Shown: piece after piece, positions 1 through 9,475 of the stretch
Numbering within the stretch: position 1 is the first letter of the stretch
How the letters are laid out: each line of letters opens with the position of its first letter
From: Phycisphaeraceae bacterium
Lineage (GTDB): Bacteria > Planctomycetota > Phycisphaerae > Phycisphaerales > Phycisphaeraceae
Assembly: GCA_028284155.1 (NCBI GenBank)
Contig: JANQSF010000042.1
Coordinates: 44,406-108,405, forward strand
Length of the DNA: 64,000 nucleotides
Reading direction: 5' to 3'
Translations under genes and position numbers: made by a program
The notes under the pieces: model-generated
What the model was told of the DNA's origin: nothing
Databases searched by the model: none
Seen by the model: only the letters and a program-made list of their open reading frames with translations

Positions 1-1086
1 AGCACGGACCGGTTGATCGAGTTCATCCTTAAGGAAGACAAGGACGTGTTCAAGCGGTTGCTGACCACGGACAAAGTCGTGGTGACCGGGTCCGGCAGGA
101 CATACTTCGGCACGAAGCGATCCAGACAAGAAATACAGGCGTCCGTGGCGGCCGCGAAGAAAGCGGCCGAAGAAGCGGCGAAGGCAGAGTCGGCCGAACT
201 CGAGGTCGCGGAAAAGGAGCTGGCGGCGTTGGAAGAGCGCCTGAAGGCCAACCCAGTGCCAAAAGTCGAGAGCAGGAAGCTGATCGCGGACGCCAAGAAA
301 AAGGTGACATTGGCGAAGAGAAAGGTGTCGTCCGCGAAGAAACGACGGGCTGGTGCGAATCACAGCGTCGCCGAAGCAAAGCTATCCGGCCCCAAGATCT
401 TCGCGCGTGTGAGTCGCCGGAGTTTCGGCAACGGGTCGATGAAACCCGATCGCATTCTCGCGACGGCCCCGGAAGGTCAACGCCTGGGCATCCTGACCCA
501 CCCGAGTTGGCTGGTTTCGCACTCCGACGCGATGGACAACCACGCCATCCTGCGCGGCAAGTGGGTGCGCGAGCGGCTCCTGGGTGGCGGCATCCCCGAC
601 GTGCCGATCACCGTCGACGCGATGCTGCCGGACGAGCCGCAAAACACCCTGCGGCATCGGATGCGCGTGACGCAGGAGACGTATTGCTGGACCTGTCACA
701 AGAAGATGGACCCGCTCGGACTGCCGTTTGAGATGTACAACCACGCCGGGCTTTTCCGGACCACGGAGCAGGGCAAGCCGGTTGACACGACGGGCGAGGT
801 CATCGACTCCGGCGACCCCGCACTCGACGGCAAGGTCGCCAACGCGATCGAGTTGATCGAGAGACTCGCGTCAAGCGAACGGGCTGAACAGGTCTTCGTC
901 CGCCACGCGTTTCGATTCTGGATGGGCCGCAATGAAACGCTCAACGACGCCCCGGTGCTACAGGACGCCCACCGCGCTTACAAGCAGAGCGGCGGCAGCA
1001 TGAAGGCGCTGCTCGTGTCGCTGCTCACCTCGGACGCGTTTCTCTACCGCAATCGGCGTCAGTCGGCGTTGGCGGACGCGGGGTAA
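1..1086 (+). CDS. DUF1588/DUF1585 domain protein, C-terminal part (5' end outside window)
   Basis: The frame is open from base 1, so the gene starts upstream. The C-terminal half carries the two domains that end planctomycete DUF1592-type proteins: a DUF1588 block (RLGILTHPSWLVSHS, then CWTCHKKMDPLGLPFE with a CxxCH haem-type motif) and a DUF1585 block (FVRHAFRFWMGR to SLLTSDAFLYR). Such proteins are usually secreted and paired with a DUF1501 partner; their biochemical role is not established. Between the start of the visible sequence and DUF1588 (about residues 45-125) lies a long Ala/Lys/Glu-rich stretch that looks like a coiled coil and is not part of the usual domain. The stop is TAA at 1084-1086. 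The family call is secure, the function is not. Confidence 0.88.
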   Translation, partial: STDRLIEFILKEDKDVFKRLLTTDKVVVTGSGRTYFGTKRSRQEIQASVAAAKKAAEEAAKAESAELEVAEKELAALEERLKANPVPKVESRKLIADAKKKVTLAKRKVSSAKKRRAGANHSVAEAKLSGPKIFARVSRRSFGNGSMKPDRILATAPEGQRLGILTHPSWLVSHSDAMDNHAILRGKWVRERLLGGGIPDVPITVDAMLPDEPQNTLRHRMRVTQETYCWTCHKKMDPLGLPFEMYNHAGLFRTTEQGKPVDTTGEVIDSGDPALDGKVANAIELIERLASSERAEQVFVRHAFRFWMGRNETLNDAPVLQDAHRAYKQSGGSMKALLVSLLTSDAFLYRNRRQSALADAG

Positions 1087-1122
1087 CCGCATCGCATGCG
1101 CGTTCCCGTCAGACCATCCGCA

Positions 1123-2517
1123 TCAACCCAACGACCACCCGCTGCGATAGGGCGTGTGCAGGTACTGGTTGGCTGCGTCGTTGTTGGTGAAGCGGAGCTT
1201 CTTGGGGTCCCACGTCAGCACTTGGCCGGGCGTGCGCTGCGCGGCGACGCCGATGAGCACCATTTCCGTCAATTGGCCGCCGTAGTCCGCGAAGTTTGAG
1301 CTGGCGGGCTTGCCGTCTTTGCACGCCCGGATCCAATCGACCTCGTGTCGGCCGATGACGCGCGGGATGGTTTTCTCCGGCCGAACGAACGTCTTCCAGC
1401 GAGCCTCCGGAATGACGCGGGCGCGCGAAGCACCGTGCGAACCGTGCAGGATGGTCTCTTTCTCGCCGATGATCAGCGCCCCGCTGGCTGGGAGTTTTCG
1501 CCCTTCCTCGAGCATGGGCGGCCGGGGCACCTGGTACACACCGTCGTACCAAGTCAACTTCAACGGGCAGAGTTTGCCGCGTTGTGGGAACTCATACGTG
1601 ACCGTGGCGGCGATGGGGAACGCCTCGTCCTTCAGTTCCGGCTTGTGGTGTTTCACTTCGGCGGTGACGCTCGTCGGGTGGTACAGGTCCAGCGCCCAGC
1701 AGGCCGGGTCCAGGATGTGGCAACCCATGTCGCCCAACGCGCCCGTGCCGAAGTCCAACCACGCCCGCCACTTGAACGGGTGGAACGCCGGGCTGAACTT
1801 GCGGTTCTTCGCCGGGCCGAGCCAAAGGTCCCAGTTCAAGGTCTTGGGTACGGGCGGATATTGCTTGGGCATGTCGCGCGCTGCGAAGTTTGCGTACCAG
1901 GGGCCTTTGTCGGGTCGGTCGGTCCACGCGTGCACTTCCTTGACATCACCGATCGCGCCGGACTGCACGATCTCGCGCACCATGCGGATCTCGCCGGACG
2001 AATGCCCCTGGTTGCCCATCTGCGTCTGCACCTTCGACGCCCGCGCCGCCTCGGTGATCTTGCGGGCTTCGTACACCGTGTGCGTCAACGGCTTCTGGCA
2101 GTAGACATGCTTGCCCGCCTGGATGGCGGCCATGGTGATGACCGCGTGCGTGTGGTCCGGCGTCGCGATCACCACCGCGTCGATGTCCTTCTGCTTTTCC
2201 AGCATAATGCGGTAGTCGGTGTAACGCTTGGCGCTGGGGTAGTCTTTGAACGTGCCCGCCGCGTAGCGCTCATCGACGTCACAAAGGGCGACGATGTTTT
2301 CGTTCTTGCAACCACGCAGGTTGCCCCGGCCCATCCCGCCCACACCGATCCCGGCGATGTTCAGCTTCTCGCTCGGCGGTGTTTGCCCGCGGGCGCTCAA
2401 CACGTGCCCCGGCACGATCGTCAAACCGGTTGCGGCCGCGGCACTGGTGGCGACGAACTGCCGCCGGGTCGTTTGCTTGGCTGCGTCAGAAGCGGGGCTT
2501 CCCTTTTGGCTGGTCAT
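1123..2517 (-). CDS. Tat-exported GFO/IDH/MocA family oxidoreductase
   Basis: A 464-residue NAD(P)-dependent sugar or inositol dehydrogenase-like protein. The N-terminus has a twin-arginine signal (TTRRQFVATSAAAA), so the protein is probably exported folded. A Rossmann dinucleotide motif follows (IAGIGVGGMGRGNLRG), then the family's EKP-like motif in the form YCQKPLTHTV and the C-terminal substrate-binding domain. The start was chosen at 2517 because AGAGGA precedes it at good spacing and the Tat signal begins there; the frame is open much further upstream without homology. The substrate cannot be told from sequence. It is transcribed divergently from the hydrolase-like gene at 2801. Confidence 0.9.
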   Translation of the reverse strand: MTSQKGSPASDAAKQTTRRQFVATSAAAATGLTIVPGHVLSARGQTPPSEKLNIAGIGVGGMGRGNLRGCKNENIVALCDVDERYAAGTFKDYPSAKRYTDYRIMLEKQKDIDAVVIATPDHTHAVITMAAIQAGKHVYCQKPLTHTVYEARKITEAARASKVQTQMGNQGHSSGEIRMVREIVQSGAIGDVKEVHAWTDRPDKGPWYANFAARDMPKQYPPVPKTLNWDLWLGPAKNRKFSPAFHPFKWRAWLDFGTGALGDMGCHILDPACWALDLYHPTSVTAEVKHHKPELKDEAFPIAATVTYEFPQRGKLCPLKLTWYDGVYQVPRPPMLEEGRKLPASGALIIGEKETILHGSHGASRARVIPEARWKTFVRPEKTIPRVIGRHEVDWIRACKDGKPASSNFADYGGQLTEMVLIGVAAQRTPGQVLTWDPKKLRFTNNDAANQYLHTPYRSGWSLG

Positions 2518-2800
2518 GGCATTCCTCTGCAAGGTTTGGATGGCGACACGATCGGCGCGGCCGAATGGGCTTGGAACATCGTACACGATCGCACGTGCGG
2601 ACCAACGCCCGTTCCATAAGCCCCGCGACACGGCGGGCATGACGCTCGACACCTTCGCCAGTCGCCCAAACGTCGCGCGGCGCGTTCGGCCGTCGCTAGA
2701 ATGGCGGTCCACGGTGGGCAGTCCCCAGCTTGCATGGGGTGTACGCGACGCCGTTAAGGTGAATACGGGACAGGCATCGCACGAACATGAGGACCAAGCC

Positions 2801-4312
2801 ATGACGGGATTGAAGATACAGGTCGCGGTCGCCGCGCTGACGCTCGTCTCTGCAAGTATGACTTGGGCAAGCGATGCCTGGGTCGTTGATTCACAGGACG
2901 ACTGGACCGGCGCGAAGGCGAAGCAGAGCAACCTCCAGGTCAAAGACGGCGTCGCCATTGCGACCGGCAAGACCGCGTCGTTCGCCAGCAAGGTCAAGCG
3001 CTTCGACAGGAAGCGCAAGGCGACGTCGATCACGTTTGACCAGTCGCCGATCTGGCAGAACTGGAACCCGATTGCCAATCTCGGCCCGGCCAACATGCAG
3101 GACGCGCCCGTGTTCCTGCGCATGGGCCCAAAGAACTACTGGGCGTTCGGCCGATACGGGTCGGGCCGGCGACGCGGTCAAGGCGCGAACCAGCAAAGTC
3201 AGTTCACCCCCAAACCGGCGAAGCTCGACGGCTTCGACATCCCGCTGCAAACGACGCGCTGGCCGAACCAGTTCAACGCGCCGGGCGGGCTGCAGAAGAG
3301 CAAGGGCGGCTACCACGCCTGGCAGAGCCGCGACATGGTCAACTGGGTCCACCACGGCCCGGTGACCGAAGGCTTCTCACGGTGGGTCACGTCGGCTGAG
3401 CAGGTCGACGGCAAGGTCTACATTTTCTACGACTACCCCAACGACCAGGACCCGCATGTCTATGTCGACGACGACCTGACCGACGGCAAGGTCGGCAAGA
3501 ATTTGGGCATGGCGTTCAAAGACCCGTCGCACGGCTCGGATGCGGGGTTCATTCTCGACAAGCAGGGCCGGTTCCATGTGATCTACGAAGACTGGAGCCC
3601 GATCAACGCCAGCAAACGGTCGTGGGACTCGCCGCTGGCTGGGCACGCTGTCAGCGACGACGGTCCGGTCGGGTACAAGATCCTCGCGCCGGCCGTCGAC
3701 AACCGCACGAAAGACACGGGCAAGGTCGCTACGTACAAGCACCCGCACTGGCTACAGCACCCCGATTTCAAAACCAATATCGCACAATACAACGTGCACG
3801 AACCGGAGCAGGAGGCGTACGGCGATTGGGCCGCCATCTGCGTCGGCACTCAGTATTACCTGTTCGGTGACTTTGATCCGATTGGCGGCCACCAGATGGC
3901 GGTCGGCTGGTTCACCAGCAGCGACATTAATAAACCGTTCAAGTGGTGCGACAAAATCGGCAGCGGCCACCCGGACCCCGACATTGGCTTCGCCGAGGGG
4001 CGGTTCTACCTGTGGACGCAGCAGAAGACCGACTGGGTCAGCCCCGGCCCGTGGGTGGAGAAGATCGAAGCACGCGTCGGCGTCGATACCGACAACGACG
4101 GCAAGCTCGACCGGTGGACCGACTGGACCGAGGTCAAGGAGACGTACAAGGCCCACTCCAAACTCTCGAAACATGTCGACAAGACGCCGGCGAGAATCGA
4201 CCTGTCAGCCCTGCCTGAGGGCTTCGGGTTCGGCTTCGAGTTCCGTGTGACCGACACGACGGAAAACAAGTCGAAACCGATGCTGGACAAGGTCACGCTC
4301 GAATTCAAATGA
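2801..4312 (+). CDS. Secreted GH43-like five-bladed propeller protein
   Basis: A 503-residue protein with a cleavable signal peptide (MTGLKIQVAVAALTLVSASMTWA). The middle carries features of glycoside hydrolase family 43 and related beta-propellers: WQSRDMVNWVHHGPVTEGF (the strand after each blade), FKDPSHGSDAGFILDKQGR and IGSGHPDPDIGFAEGRFYLW, rich in acidic residues that could be catalytic. An EF-hand-like loop (DTDNDGKLDRWTDW) near residue 430 may bind calcium. The N-terminal 100 residues could be a carbohydrate-binding or jelly-roll domain. A GAGGA ribosome site lies 8 nt before the ATG. Substrate unknown; a plant or algal polysaccharide is a guess. GH117- or GH32-like folds are alternatives. 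Confidence 0.75.
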   Translation: MTGLKIQVAVAALTLVSASMTWASDAWVVDSQDDWTGAKAKQSNLQVKDGVAIATGKTASFASKVKRFDRKRKATSITFDQSPIWQNWNPIANLGPANMQDAPVFLRMGPKNYWAFGRYGSGRRRGQGANQQSQFTPKPAKLDGFDIPLQTTRWPNQFNAPGGLQKSKGGYHAWQSRDMVNWVHHGPVTEGFSRWVTSAEQVDGKVYIFYDYPNDQDPHVYVDDDLTDGKVGKNLGMAFKDPSHGSDAGFILDKQGRFHVIYEDWSPINASKRSWDSPLAGHAVSDDGPVGYKILAPAVDNRTKDTGKVATYKHPHWLQHPDFKTNIAQYNVHEPEQEAYGDWAAICVGTQYYLFGDFDPIGGHQMAVGWFTSSDINKPFKWCDKIGSGHPDPDIGFAEGRFYLWTQQKTDWVSPGPWVEKIEARVGVDTDNDGKLDRWTDWTEVKETYKAHSKLSKHVDKTPARIDLSALPEGFGFGFEFRVTDTTENKSKPMLDKVTLEFK

Positions 4313-4368
4313 ATTGCGGGTCGGCGAGCGTCGGGTTGCCCCAATTGAAGGCTCGGACGCGTTGGGGG

Positions 4369-5370
4369 TCAGGTCGGTCCCGCGGGCCAGTCAAAGTCCT
4401 CGTCCAATTCCGGTTCGGCCTCGGGCTGCGCGCTTGAACGCATGCGGTGACCAGTCGGTTGGCTCGAATTCTTCTGCGCGAACAGACTGTGTTGTGCTTT
4501 CGGGCCGAAGTGAGAAGGTTCGTCGGTCAACAGGGCGAACGCCTCGGGTAGGGCGCTGGCGGCGCGGTCGGTGCGGTGCATGTCCGTGCCGAACAGGTCG
4601 ATCAGGTCGTTCAGCCACAGGTCGCGCGCAGCCTGCTCGACCGTTCGGCCGTACTGGCTGACCAGCGCGCCGATGTTGACTTGCACGAGCGCGCCCAGCG
4701 CCCGCCATTGGCGAACGCGCTCGTGGCCGGCTTGGCCGACCGCGAAGTCGTAGCGTTCGACGTGCGCGAGCACAGGCCGCAGCGACAGCTCAGCGCATCG
4801 CTGCAACAGGTCATCCATGTTGGCGGGCAGGATGGCCGGCACGAATTCGATCAACAGCATGTCGCCGCGGTTGGAGCGAGCGTCGCGCGGGCCGAACGTG
4901 AGCAGTTGCTCCGGCGAGTCGTACAGTTTGTCCAGAAACGGCCCGTCCATCATGTACTCAGCCGCGAGGTCGAATTTGAACGGGTCGAATCGGCCGGCCA
5001 AGTCGTTGATGAACCGATCGAATCGTTCACGCAGGTCGTTTTCGTCGTTATCGAAATGGTGCGCGTAGATGTGCGGCGTGAGTATGGCGCCTTCGTAGCC
5101 GTTCTCGATAAGCAACTCAATGCAGTCGCACGCGCGGTCGAGGTCGGCCGCGCCGTCGTCCACGCCGGGCAGGATGTGGTTGTGCACGTCGTAGCGCAGC
5201 GTTCGGGCGGTGAATGGCTCGGGTGTGTCGGCGGTGTCTGGTTCGGCCGGCACTGGTTTGGGTTGCATGGCCGGCGCTTCGTCCTCTTCGCGCTGAGGCT
5301 GCACGGCCTGCTCCTCATGGGCAGGCTCGATGGGTGTCAGACCGAATAGGCGTTTGAACAGCGACTTCAT
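4369..5370 (-). CDS. CpsB/YwqE-like PHP-fold tyrosine-protein phosphatase
   Basis: A 333-residue protein with the metal-binding start of the CpsB/CapC/YwqE phosphatases, VHNHILPGVDDGA (HxH plus DDG), followed by YEGAILTPHIY and, further on, LLIEFVP, RPVLAHVERY and FGTDMHR, which supply the remaining metal ligands. These manganese-dependent enzymes dephosphorylate the tyrosine kinase that controls capsule export. The first 60 residues are a charged Glu/Pro-rich extension absent from CpsB, and the C-terminus has a further acidic tail. The start at 5370 (MKSLFKRLFG) was taken because the longer frame has no homology; no clear Shine-Dalgarno sequence is visible. No kinase or capsule gene lies next to it. 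Confidence 0.85.
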   Translation of the reverse strand: MKSLFKRLFGLTPIEPAHEEQAVQPQREEDEAPAMQPKPVPAEPDTADTPEPFTARTLRYDVHNHILPGVDDGAADLDRACDCIELLIENGYEGAILTPHIYAHHFDNDENDLRERFDRFINDLAGRFDPFKFDLAAEYMMDGPFLDKLYDSPEQLLTFGPRDARSNRGDMLLIEFVPAILPANMDDLLQRCAELSLRPVLAHVERYDFAVGQAGHERVRQWRALGALVQVNIGALVSQYGRTVEQAARDLWLNDLIDLFGTDMHRTDRAASALPEAFALLTDEPSHFGPKAQHSLFAQKNSSQPTGHRMRSSAQPEAEPELDEDFDWPAGPT

Positions 5371-5436
5371 GCGGGCATTGTCGCGGTGAGGGGGCGTGTG
5401 GCAAGCGCGTGTGGCGGCATGATTGACCGCACGCGC

Positions 5437-5517
5437 CAAAGCCGGGTCGTTCCGAAGACCCGGATCACCATGTCTCATGTATCGACCGAATCGAGGTCTT
5501 CGGAAAGGCCCGGTTTG
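5437..5517. repeat. Paired palindromic element, CCGAAGACCCGG family
   Basis: Arms at about 5437-5464 and 5491-5517 are inverted copies sharing the core TTCCGAAGACC, with a 26-bp spacer. The left arm is itself nearly palindromic (CCGGGTCGTTCCGAAGACCCGG). A single arm of the same family lies at 36425-36455. The element sits between the CpsB-like gene and the DUF1501 start, where it could also act as a transcript-end hairpin. Confidence 0.85.
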
Positions 5518-5639
5518 CCTTCATGACGGTGGTGGCGCGTATCTCAGCCGTCAATCAGGCTCTGAACGGGGCTCTCCTTATAATGGTCGGTCACAGTCTT
5601 CGACGCAGATTCGATGGGCAGCAGACGGAGCGACACGAA

Positions 5640-7022
5640 ATGCTCGACTTCATTGGCCGAGGCAAGGCCCACACGTGCAACGGCGTCACGCGGCGCGACT
5701 TCCTGCAGGTCGGCACGCTCGGCGCGATCGGCCTGTCGCTGCCGCAACTCGCCGCGGCGCGCGAGGCGGGGGCGATCAAAGACGGCCACGACGAGCGCGC
5801 CTGCATCATGATCTTCAACCTCGGCGCGCCGAGTCAGATCGACACGTTCGACCCGAAGCCCGATGCGCCGTCGGAGGTGCGCGGGCCGTTCAAGACGATC
5901 AAGACGGCGTCGCCCGACATCCAGTTGAGCGAGATCCTGCCGCTGCACGCAAAGATCGCCGACAAGTTCTCGCTCGTGCGGTCGTGTCACCACACCGGCG
6001 CGGCCGTGCACGACGCGGGCTGGCAGATGATGCAGACCGGCCGACTCTTCGCCGGCGGCGTGCAGACGCCGCACGTCGGGTCGGTGGTCAGTTACAAACG
6101 CGGCTCGAGCCAGGGCACCGACCTGCCGCCGTTCGTCGTACTGCCGCAGAAGATGGGTCGCGGCGGCGGCAACCTGCCCAACGGTCAGGCCGGCGGATTC
6201 CTGGGCAAGGCGCATGACCCGTTCGCGCTCAACGCCGACCCGTCGAAGCCCAACTTCCAGGTGCCCGACCTGCTGCCGCCCAAGACGATCGGTTCGGCCC
6301 GACTCGACCGCCGCCGGCGCATGCGCGACATCGTTGACAAAAAGGTCGCCGAGTTCGAAGCAACGGACAACGCCAAGCTGCTCGACCGCAACTTCCACGC
6401 CGCGTTCCGCTTGATGACCAGCCAACAGGCGCGCGACGCATTCGACTTGAGTAAAGAAAAGAAGTCGGTGCGCGATCGGTACGGTATGAACCGGTTCGGC
6501 CAATGCTGTTTGCTGGCGCGCAGGCTGGTCGAAGCGGGTGTGCGGTTCGTGACCGTCAACACGTTCCTGACCGTGTTCGCCGGCATCTCGTGGGACATCC
6601 ACGGGTCGAAGCCGTTCGCGTCGATCGAGCAGATGCGCGACATCGTCTGCCCGATGTACGACCAGGCGTACAGCGCGTTGATAGAAGACTTGCACGAACG
6701 CGGGATGCTCGACGACACGCTCGTGTGCAACCTCGCCGAGTTCGGCCGAACGCCGAAGGTCAACCCGGCCGGCGGCCGAGACCATTGGCCACAGTGTTTC
6801 ACCGTCTACTTCGCCGGCGGCGGCGTGCAAGGCGGTCGGGTCGTCGGCCGATCCGACCCCAACGGCGCGACCCCCGCCGAACGCCCCGTCGACCCCGGCC
6901 ACGTCGCCGCGACAATCTTCCACAGTTTGGGCTTCGACGTTGAGAGTCATCTACCGGGGCCAAACGGCAGGCCGTTCCCGTTGGTCGACTTTGGCAAGGC
7001 GCCGATCAAGGAACTGTTCTAA
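5640..7022 (+). CDS. DUF1501 domain protein
   Basis: A 460-residue member of the large planctomycete DUF1501 family, which has an alkaline-phosphatase/sulfatase-like fold. A Tat-like signal is visible (TRRDFLQVGTLGAIGLSLPQL). The body shows the family's blocks: CIMIFNLGAPSQIDTFDPKPDAP, LVRSCHHTGAAVHDAGWQMM, DRYGMNRFGQCCLLARRLVEAG and VCNLAEFGRTPKVNPAGGRDHWP. The last block normally supplies metal ligands. The start at 5640 follows a CGGAG ribosome site. It is followed after 90 bp by the DUF1549/DUF1553 gene, the usual partner. The reaction is unknown, although distant homology to sulfatases suggests hydrolysis of a sulfate or phosphate ester. Confidence 0.93.
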   Translation: MLDFIGRGKAHTCNGVTRRDFLQVGTLGAIGLSLPQLAAAREAGAIKDGHDERACIMIFNLGAPSQIDTFDPKPDAPSEVRGPFKTIKTASPDIQLSEILPLHAKIADKFSLVRSCHHTGAAVHDAGWQMMQTGRLFAGGVQTPHVGSVVSYKRGSSQGTDLPPFVVLPQKMGRGGGNLPNGQAGGFLGKAHDPFALNADPSKPNFQVPDLLPPKTIGSARLDRRRRMRDIVDKKVAEFEATDNAKLLDRNFHAAFRLMTSQQARDAFDLSKEKKSVRDRYGMNRFGQCCLLARRLVEAGVRFVTVNTFLTVFAGISWDIHGSKPFASIEQMRDIVCPMYDQAYSALIEDLHERGMLDDTLVCNLAEFGRTPKVNPAGGRDHWPQCFTVYFAGGGVQGGRVVGRSDPNGATPAERPVDPGHVAATIFHSLGFDVESHLPGPNGRPFPLVDFGKAPIKELF

Positions 7023-7067
7023 TAGATGACCAATGACCAATGAGCATTGACCAATGACAAATCCCCC

Positions 7068-7086
7068 GCCGCTTGCGGCTTAGCGC
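7068..7086. repeat. GCTAAGCCGCAAGCGGC palindrome, copy 1
   Basis: The short hairpin element (here in reverse orientation, GCCGCTTGCGGCTTAGCGC) is one of four copies in the window (also 13208, 19481, 22456). It lies 27 bp before the start of the DUF1549 gene and next to a run of GACCAATGA direct repeats (7028-7058). Confidence 0.8.
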
Positions 7087-7112
7087 GCTTCCCAACACCA
7101 CACTCAATCCCA

Positions 7113-9380
7113 ATGACCACCCGACCCAACCAAACCTGTGCACTCTGTGTCCTCATAATCGCAACCCTCGCGCCCACAACCGTCCTGCACGCTGCTGACA
7201 CGGCGCCAACTCCCGAGAACCTGCCGACCCCCGTCTCCTTCCGCAACCACGTCCTGCCCGTGCTTTCCAAGATGGGTTGCAACTCCGGCGCATGTCACGG
7301 CGCGTTGGCTGGCAAGGGCGGGTTCAAACTCTCGTTGCGCGGCTACGCGCCGGAGCAGGACTACCACCGCATCGTGCGTGAGGCGCGCGGCCGACGGGTC
7401 GAGTTGGCCGACCCGGCGCGCAGCCTGATCCTCATCAAGCCGACCGGCGCCGTGCCGCACAAGGGCGGCGTGCGGTTCGACACCGACTCGTACCACTACC
7501 GCGTGTTAGCCGACTGGATCGCCAACGGCGCACCGCCGCCCAACGACGACGACGCGACGCTTGAACGTGTCGAGGTGCTCCCCGCCAGCGCGACCGCGGC
7601 GGTGGGCAAGACCATGCGTCTGCAAGTGCGTGCCCACTACTCCGACGGCAAGGTCGAGTACGTGACGCGCTGGGCGAAGTTCGAATCGGCCGACCAGACC
7701 GTCGCGCAGGTCGATGAGGACGGCCGGGTCACCGTCATCGGCAGCGGCGTCGGCGCGGTCACCGCGTGGTTTTCGAGTCAGATCGCCATCGCGCGCGTCA
7801 CCTCGCCCTACCCGAACAAGGTCGAGCCCAACGTCTTCAAGGGTCAGCCACGCCGCAACTTCGTCGACGAGCACGTGCTGAGCCAACTGCAACGGCTCAA
7901 CCTGCCGCCGTCGCCGATGTGCGACGACGCGACGTTTGTTCGCCGCGCGTACATCGACACCATCGGCGCGATGCCGACCGCCGACGACGTGCGCGCGTTT
8001 CTGGCTGACGACGCGAAGGACAAGCGCGACAAGCTGATCGACAAACTGCTGAACGACCCGCGGTTCGTCGACTACTGGACCTACAAGTGGTCGGACATCC
8101 TGCTGATCAACGGGACGAAACTTCGGCCGGACGCCGTTAAGGCGTACTACAAATGGGTCCGCAAGCACGTCGAAGCGAACACGCCGTGGGATGCGTTTGT
8201 TCGCCAGATCGTCACGGCGCAGGGCGACAGTTTCACGCAGGGCGCGACGAACTTTTACGCGCTGCACCAGGACCCGGAGTCGATGACGGAGAACGTCTCG
8301 CAGGCGTTCCTCGGCCTGTCGATCGGCTGCGCCAAGTGCCACAACCACCCGCTCGAAAAGTGGACGAACGACCAGTACTACGCGATGGCCAACCTGTTCG
8401 CCCGCGTGCGGGCCAAGGGGTGGGGCGGCGACGGCCGCAACGGCGACGGGCGACGCACGCTCTACGTCGTCAAGACCGGCGAACTCGTGCAGCCGCTGAC
8501 GGGCGAGCCCCAGCCGCCCACGCCGCTGGACGGTCAGCCCATCGCGTTCGACGACACGACCGACCGTCGTCAGCACCTGGCCAGTTGGCTGACGTCGCCG
8601 GACAACCCGTACTTCGCCCGCGCGATCACCAACCGTATCTGGGCGAACTACTTCGGCGTCGGGCTGGTCGAGTCGGTTGACGACATGCGATTGACCAACC
8701 CCGCGTCGAACGAGGCGTTGCTCGCCGCCGCGTCGCAGCACCTGGTCGATCACCAGTTCGACGTCAAGGCGTTGATGCGCGCGATCCTGCGCTCGGCGAC
8801 CTATCAGCGCAGCAGCCGACCCCTGCCGGGCAACAAGGCTGAGAAGCGTTTCTACTCGCGCTACTACCCCCGCCGCATGATGGCCGAGGTGCTGCACGAC
8901 GCCGTGGCCGACGTGACGGCCGTGCCGACCGAGTTCAACACGATCGTCTTCCCCGGGGCGGACAAACGCGCGACCGATTTCTACCCCAAAGGCACGCGCG
9001 CGTTGCAGCTTTATGACGCGGCTGTCGGCTCATACTTCCTCAGGACGTTCGGCAGAAACCCGCGGCAGATCACCTGCGAGTGCGAGCGGACCGACCAGCC
9101 GAGCATGGTGCAGGTGCTGCACATTTCCAACGGCGACACGATCAACGACAAGCTCGCGGCCAATGGCAACCGCATCGACAAGTTACTTGAGCGCAAGCTG
9201 ACCGATGAGCAGTTGGTTGTGGAGGCATACCTGACGTGTGTGGGTCGGTTGCCAGGCCCCAGGGAAAGCAAGCCGTTGGTCGCGATGTTGAGAGGTGCGT
9301 CGGCAAACGAGAAGCGTGTTGTCGTCGAGGACTTATTCTGGGCGCTGATGAGCAGCAGGGAGTTTTTGTTTAACCACTGA
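7113..9380 (+). CDS. Planctomycete DUF1549/DUF1553 protein with Ig-like domain and haem motifs
   Basis: A 755-residue exported protein. After a signal peptide (to about HAADTAP) comes a cytochrome-like segment with MGCNSGACHGALAGKGGF, then a bacterial Ig-like (Big2) domain around residues 150-245 (VEVLPASATAAVGKTMRL, ending GVGAVTAWFSS). The DUF1549 domain follows (FVRRAYIDTIGAMPTADD to YWTYKWSDILL). A second haem-type motif, SIGCAKCHNHPLEKW, precedes DUF1553 (NPYFARAITNRIWANYFGVGLVE to the CECERTDQPSM and TINDKL blocks). DUF1549 and DUF1553 normally occur with a DUF1501 protein, and the gene directly upstream is one, so the two probably form a functional pair at the cell surface. Function undetermined. 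Confidence 0.92.
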   Translation: MTTRPNQTCALCVLIIATLAPTTVLHAADTAPTPENLPTPVSFRNHVLPVLSKMGCNSGACHGALAGKGGFKLSLRGYAPEQDYHRIVREARGRRVELADPARSLILIKPTGAVPHKGGVRFDTDSYHYRVLADWIANGAPPPNDDDATLERVEVLPASATAAVGKTMRLQVRAHYSDGKVEYVTRWAKFESADQTVAQVDEDGRVTVIGSGVGAVTAWFSSQIAIARVTSPYPNKVEPNVFKGQPRRNFVDEHVLSQLQRLNLPPSPMCDDATFVRRAYIDTIGAMPTADDVRAFLADDAKDKRDKLIDKLLNDPRFVDYWTYKWSDILLINGTKLRPDAVKAYYKWVRKHVEANTPWDAFVRQIVTAQGDSFTQGATNFYALHQDPESMTENVSQAFLGLSIGCAKCHNHPLEKWTNDQYYAMANLFARVRAKGWGGDGRNGDGRRTLYVVKTGELVQPLTGEPQPPTPLDGQPIAFDDTTDRRQHLASWLTSPDNPYFARAITNRIWANYFGVGLVESVDDMRLTNPASNEALLAAASQHLVDHQFDVKALMRAILRSATYQRSSRPLPGNKAEKRFYSRYYPRRMMAEVLHDAVADVTAVPTEFNTIVFPGADKRATDFYPKGTRALQLYDAAVGSYFLRTFGRNPRQITCECERTDQPSMVQVLHISNGDTINDKLAANGNRIDKLLERKLTDEQLVVEAYLTCVGRLPGPRESKPLVAMLRGASANEKRVVVEDLFWALMSSREFLFNH

Positions 9381-9384
9381 CGAC

Positions 9385-9456
9385 GTAGGCCGGGCACGTT
9401 GCCCGGCAAGCCCGTGTCCCTGTGCGACCCACCGCCGGGCACCGTGCCCGCCCTAC
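9385..9456. repeat. Paired palindromic element, GTAGGCCGGGCA family, copy 1
   Basis: Arm GTAGGCCGGGCACGTTGCCC begins at 9385 and an imperfect inverted partner ends at 9456 (GCCCGCCCTAC). It starts 5 bp after the DUF1553 gene's stop. A second, perfect copy is at 57751-57822. Confidence 0.85.
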
Positions 9457-9475
9457 CTGCCGGCGATCGAACGAC

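Noticed and set aside
5544..6950. 468-residue open frame on the minus strand opposite DUF1501
   Set aside because: Shadow frame: high-GC codon bias keeps the antisense frame open; no family features, low-complexity Arg/Val/Asp-rich translation.
7506..8897. 463-residue open frame on the minus strand opposite the DUF1549/DUF1553 gene
   Set aside because: Antisense shadow of a clearly coding gene; translation is Arg/Val/Asp-rich without domains.
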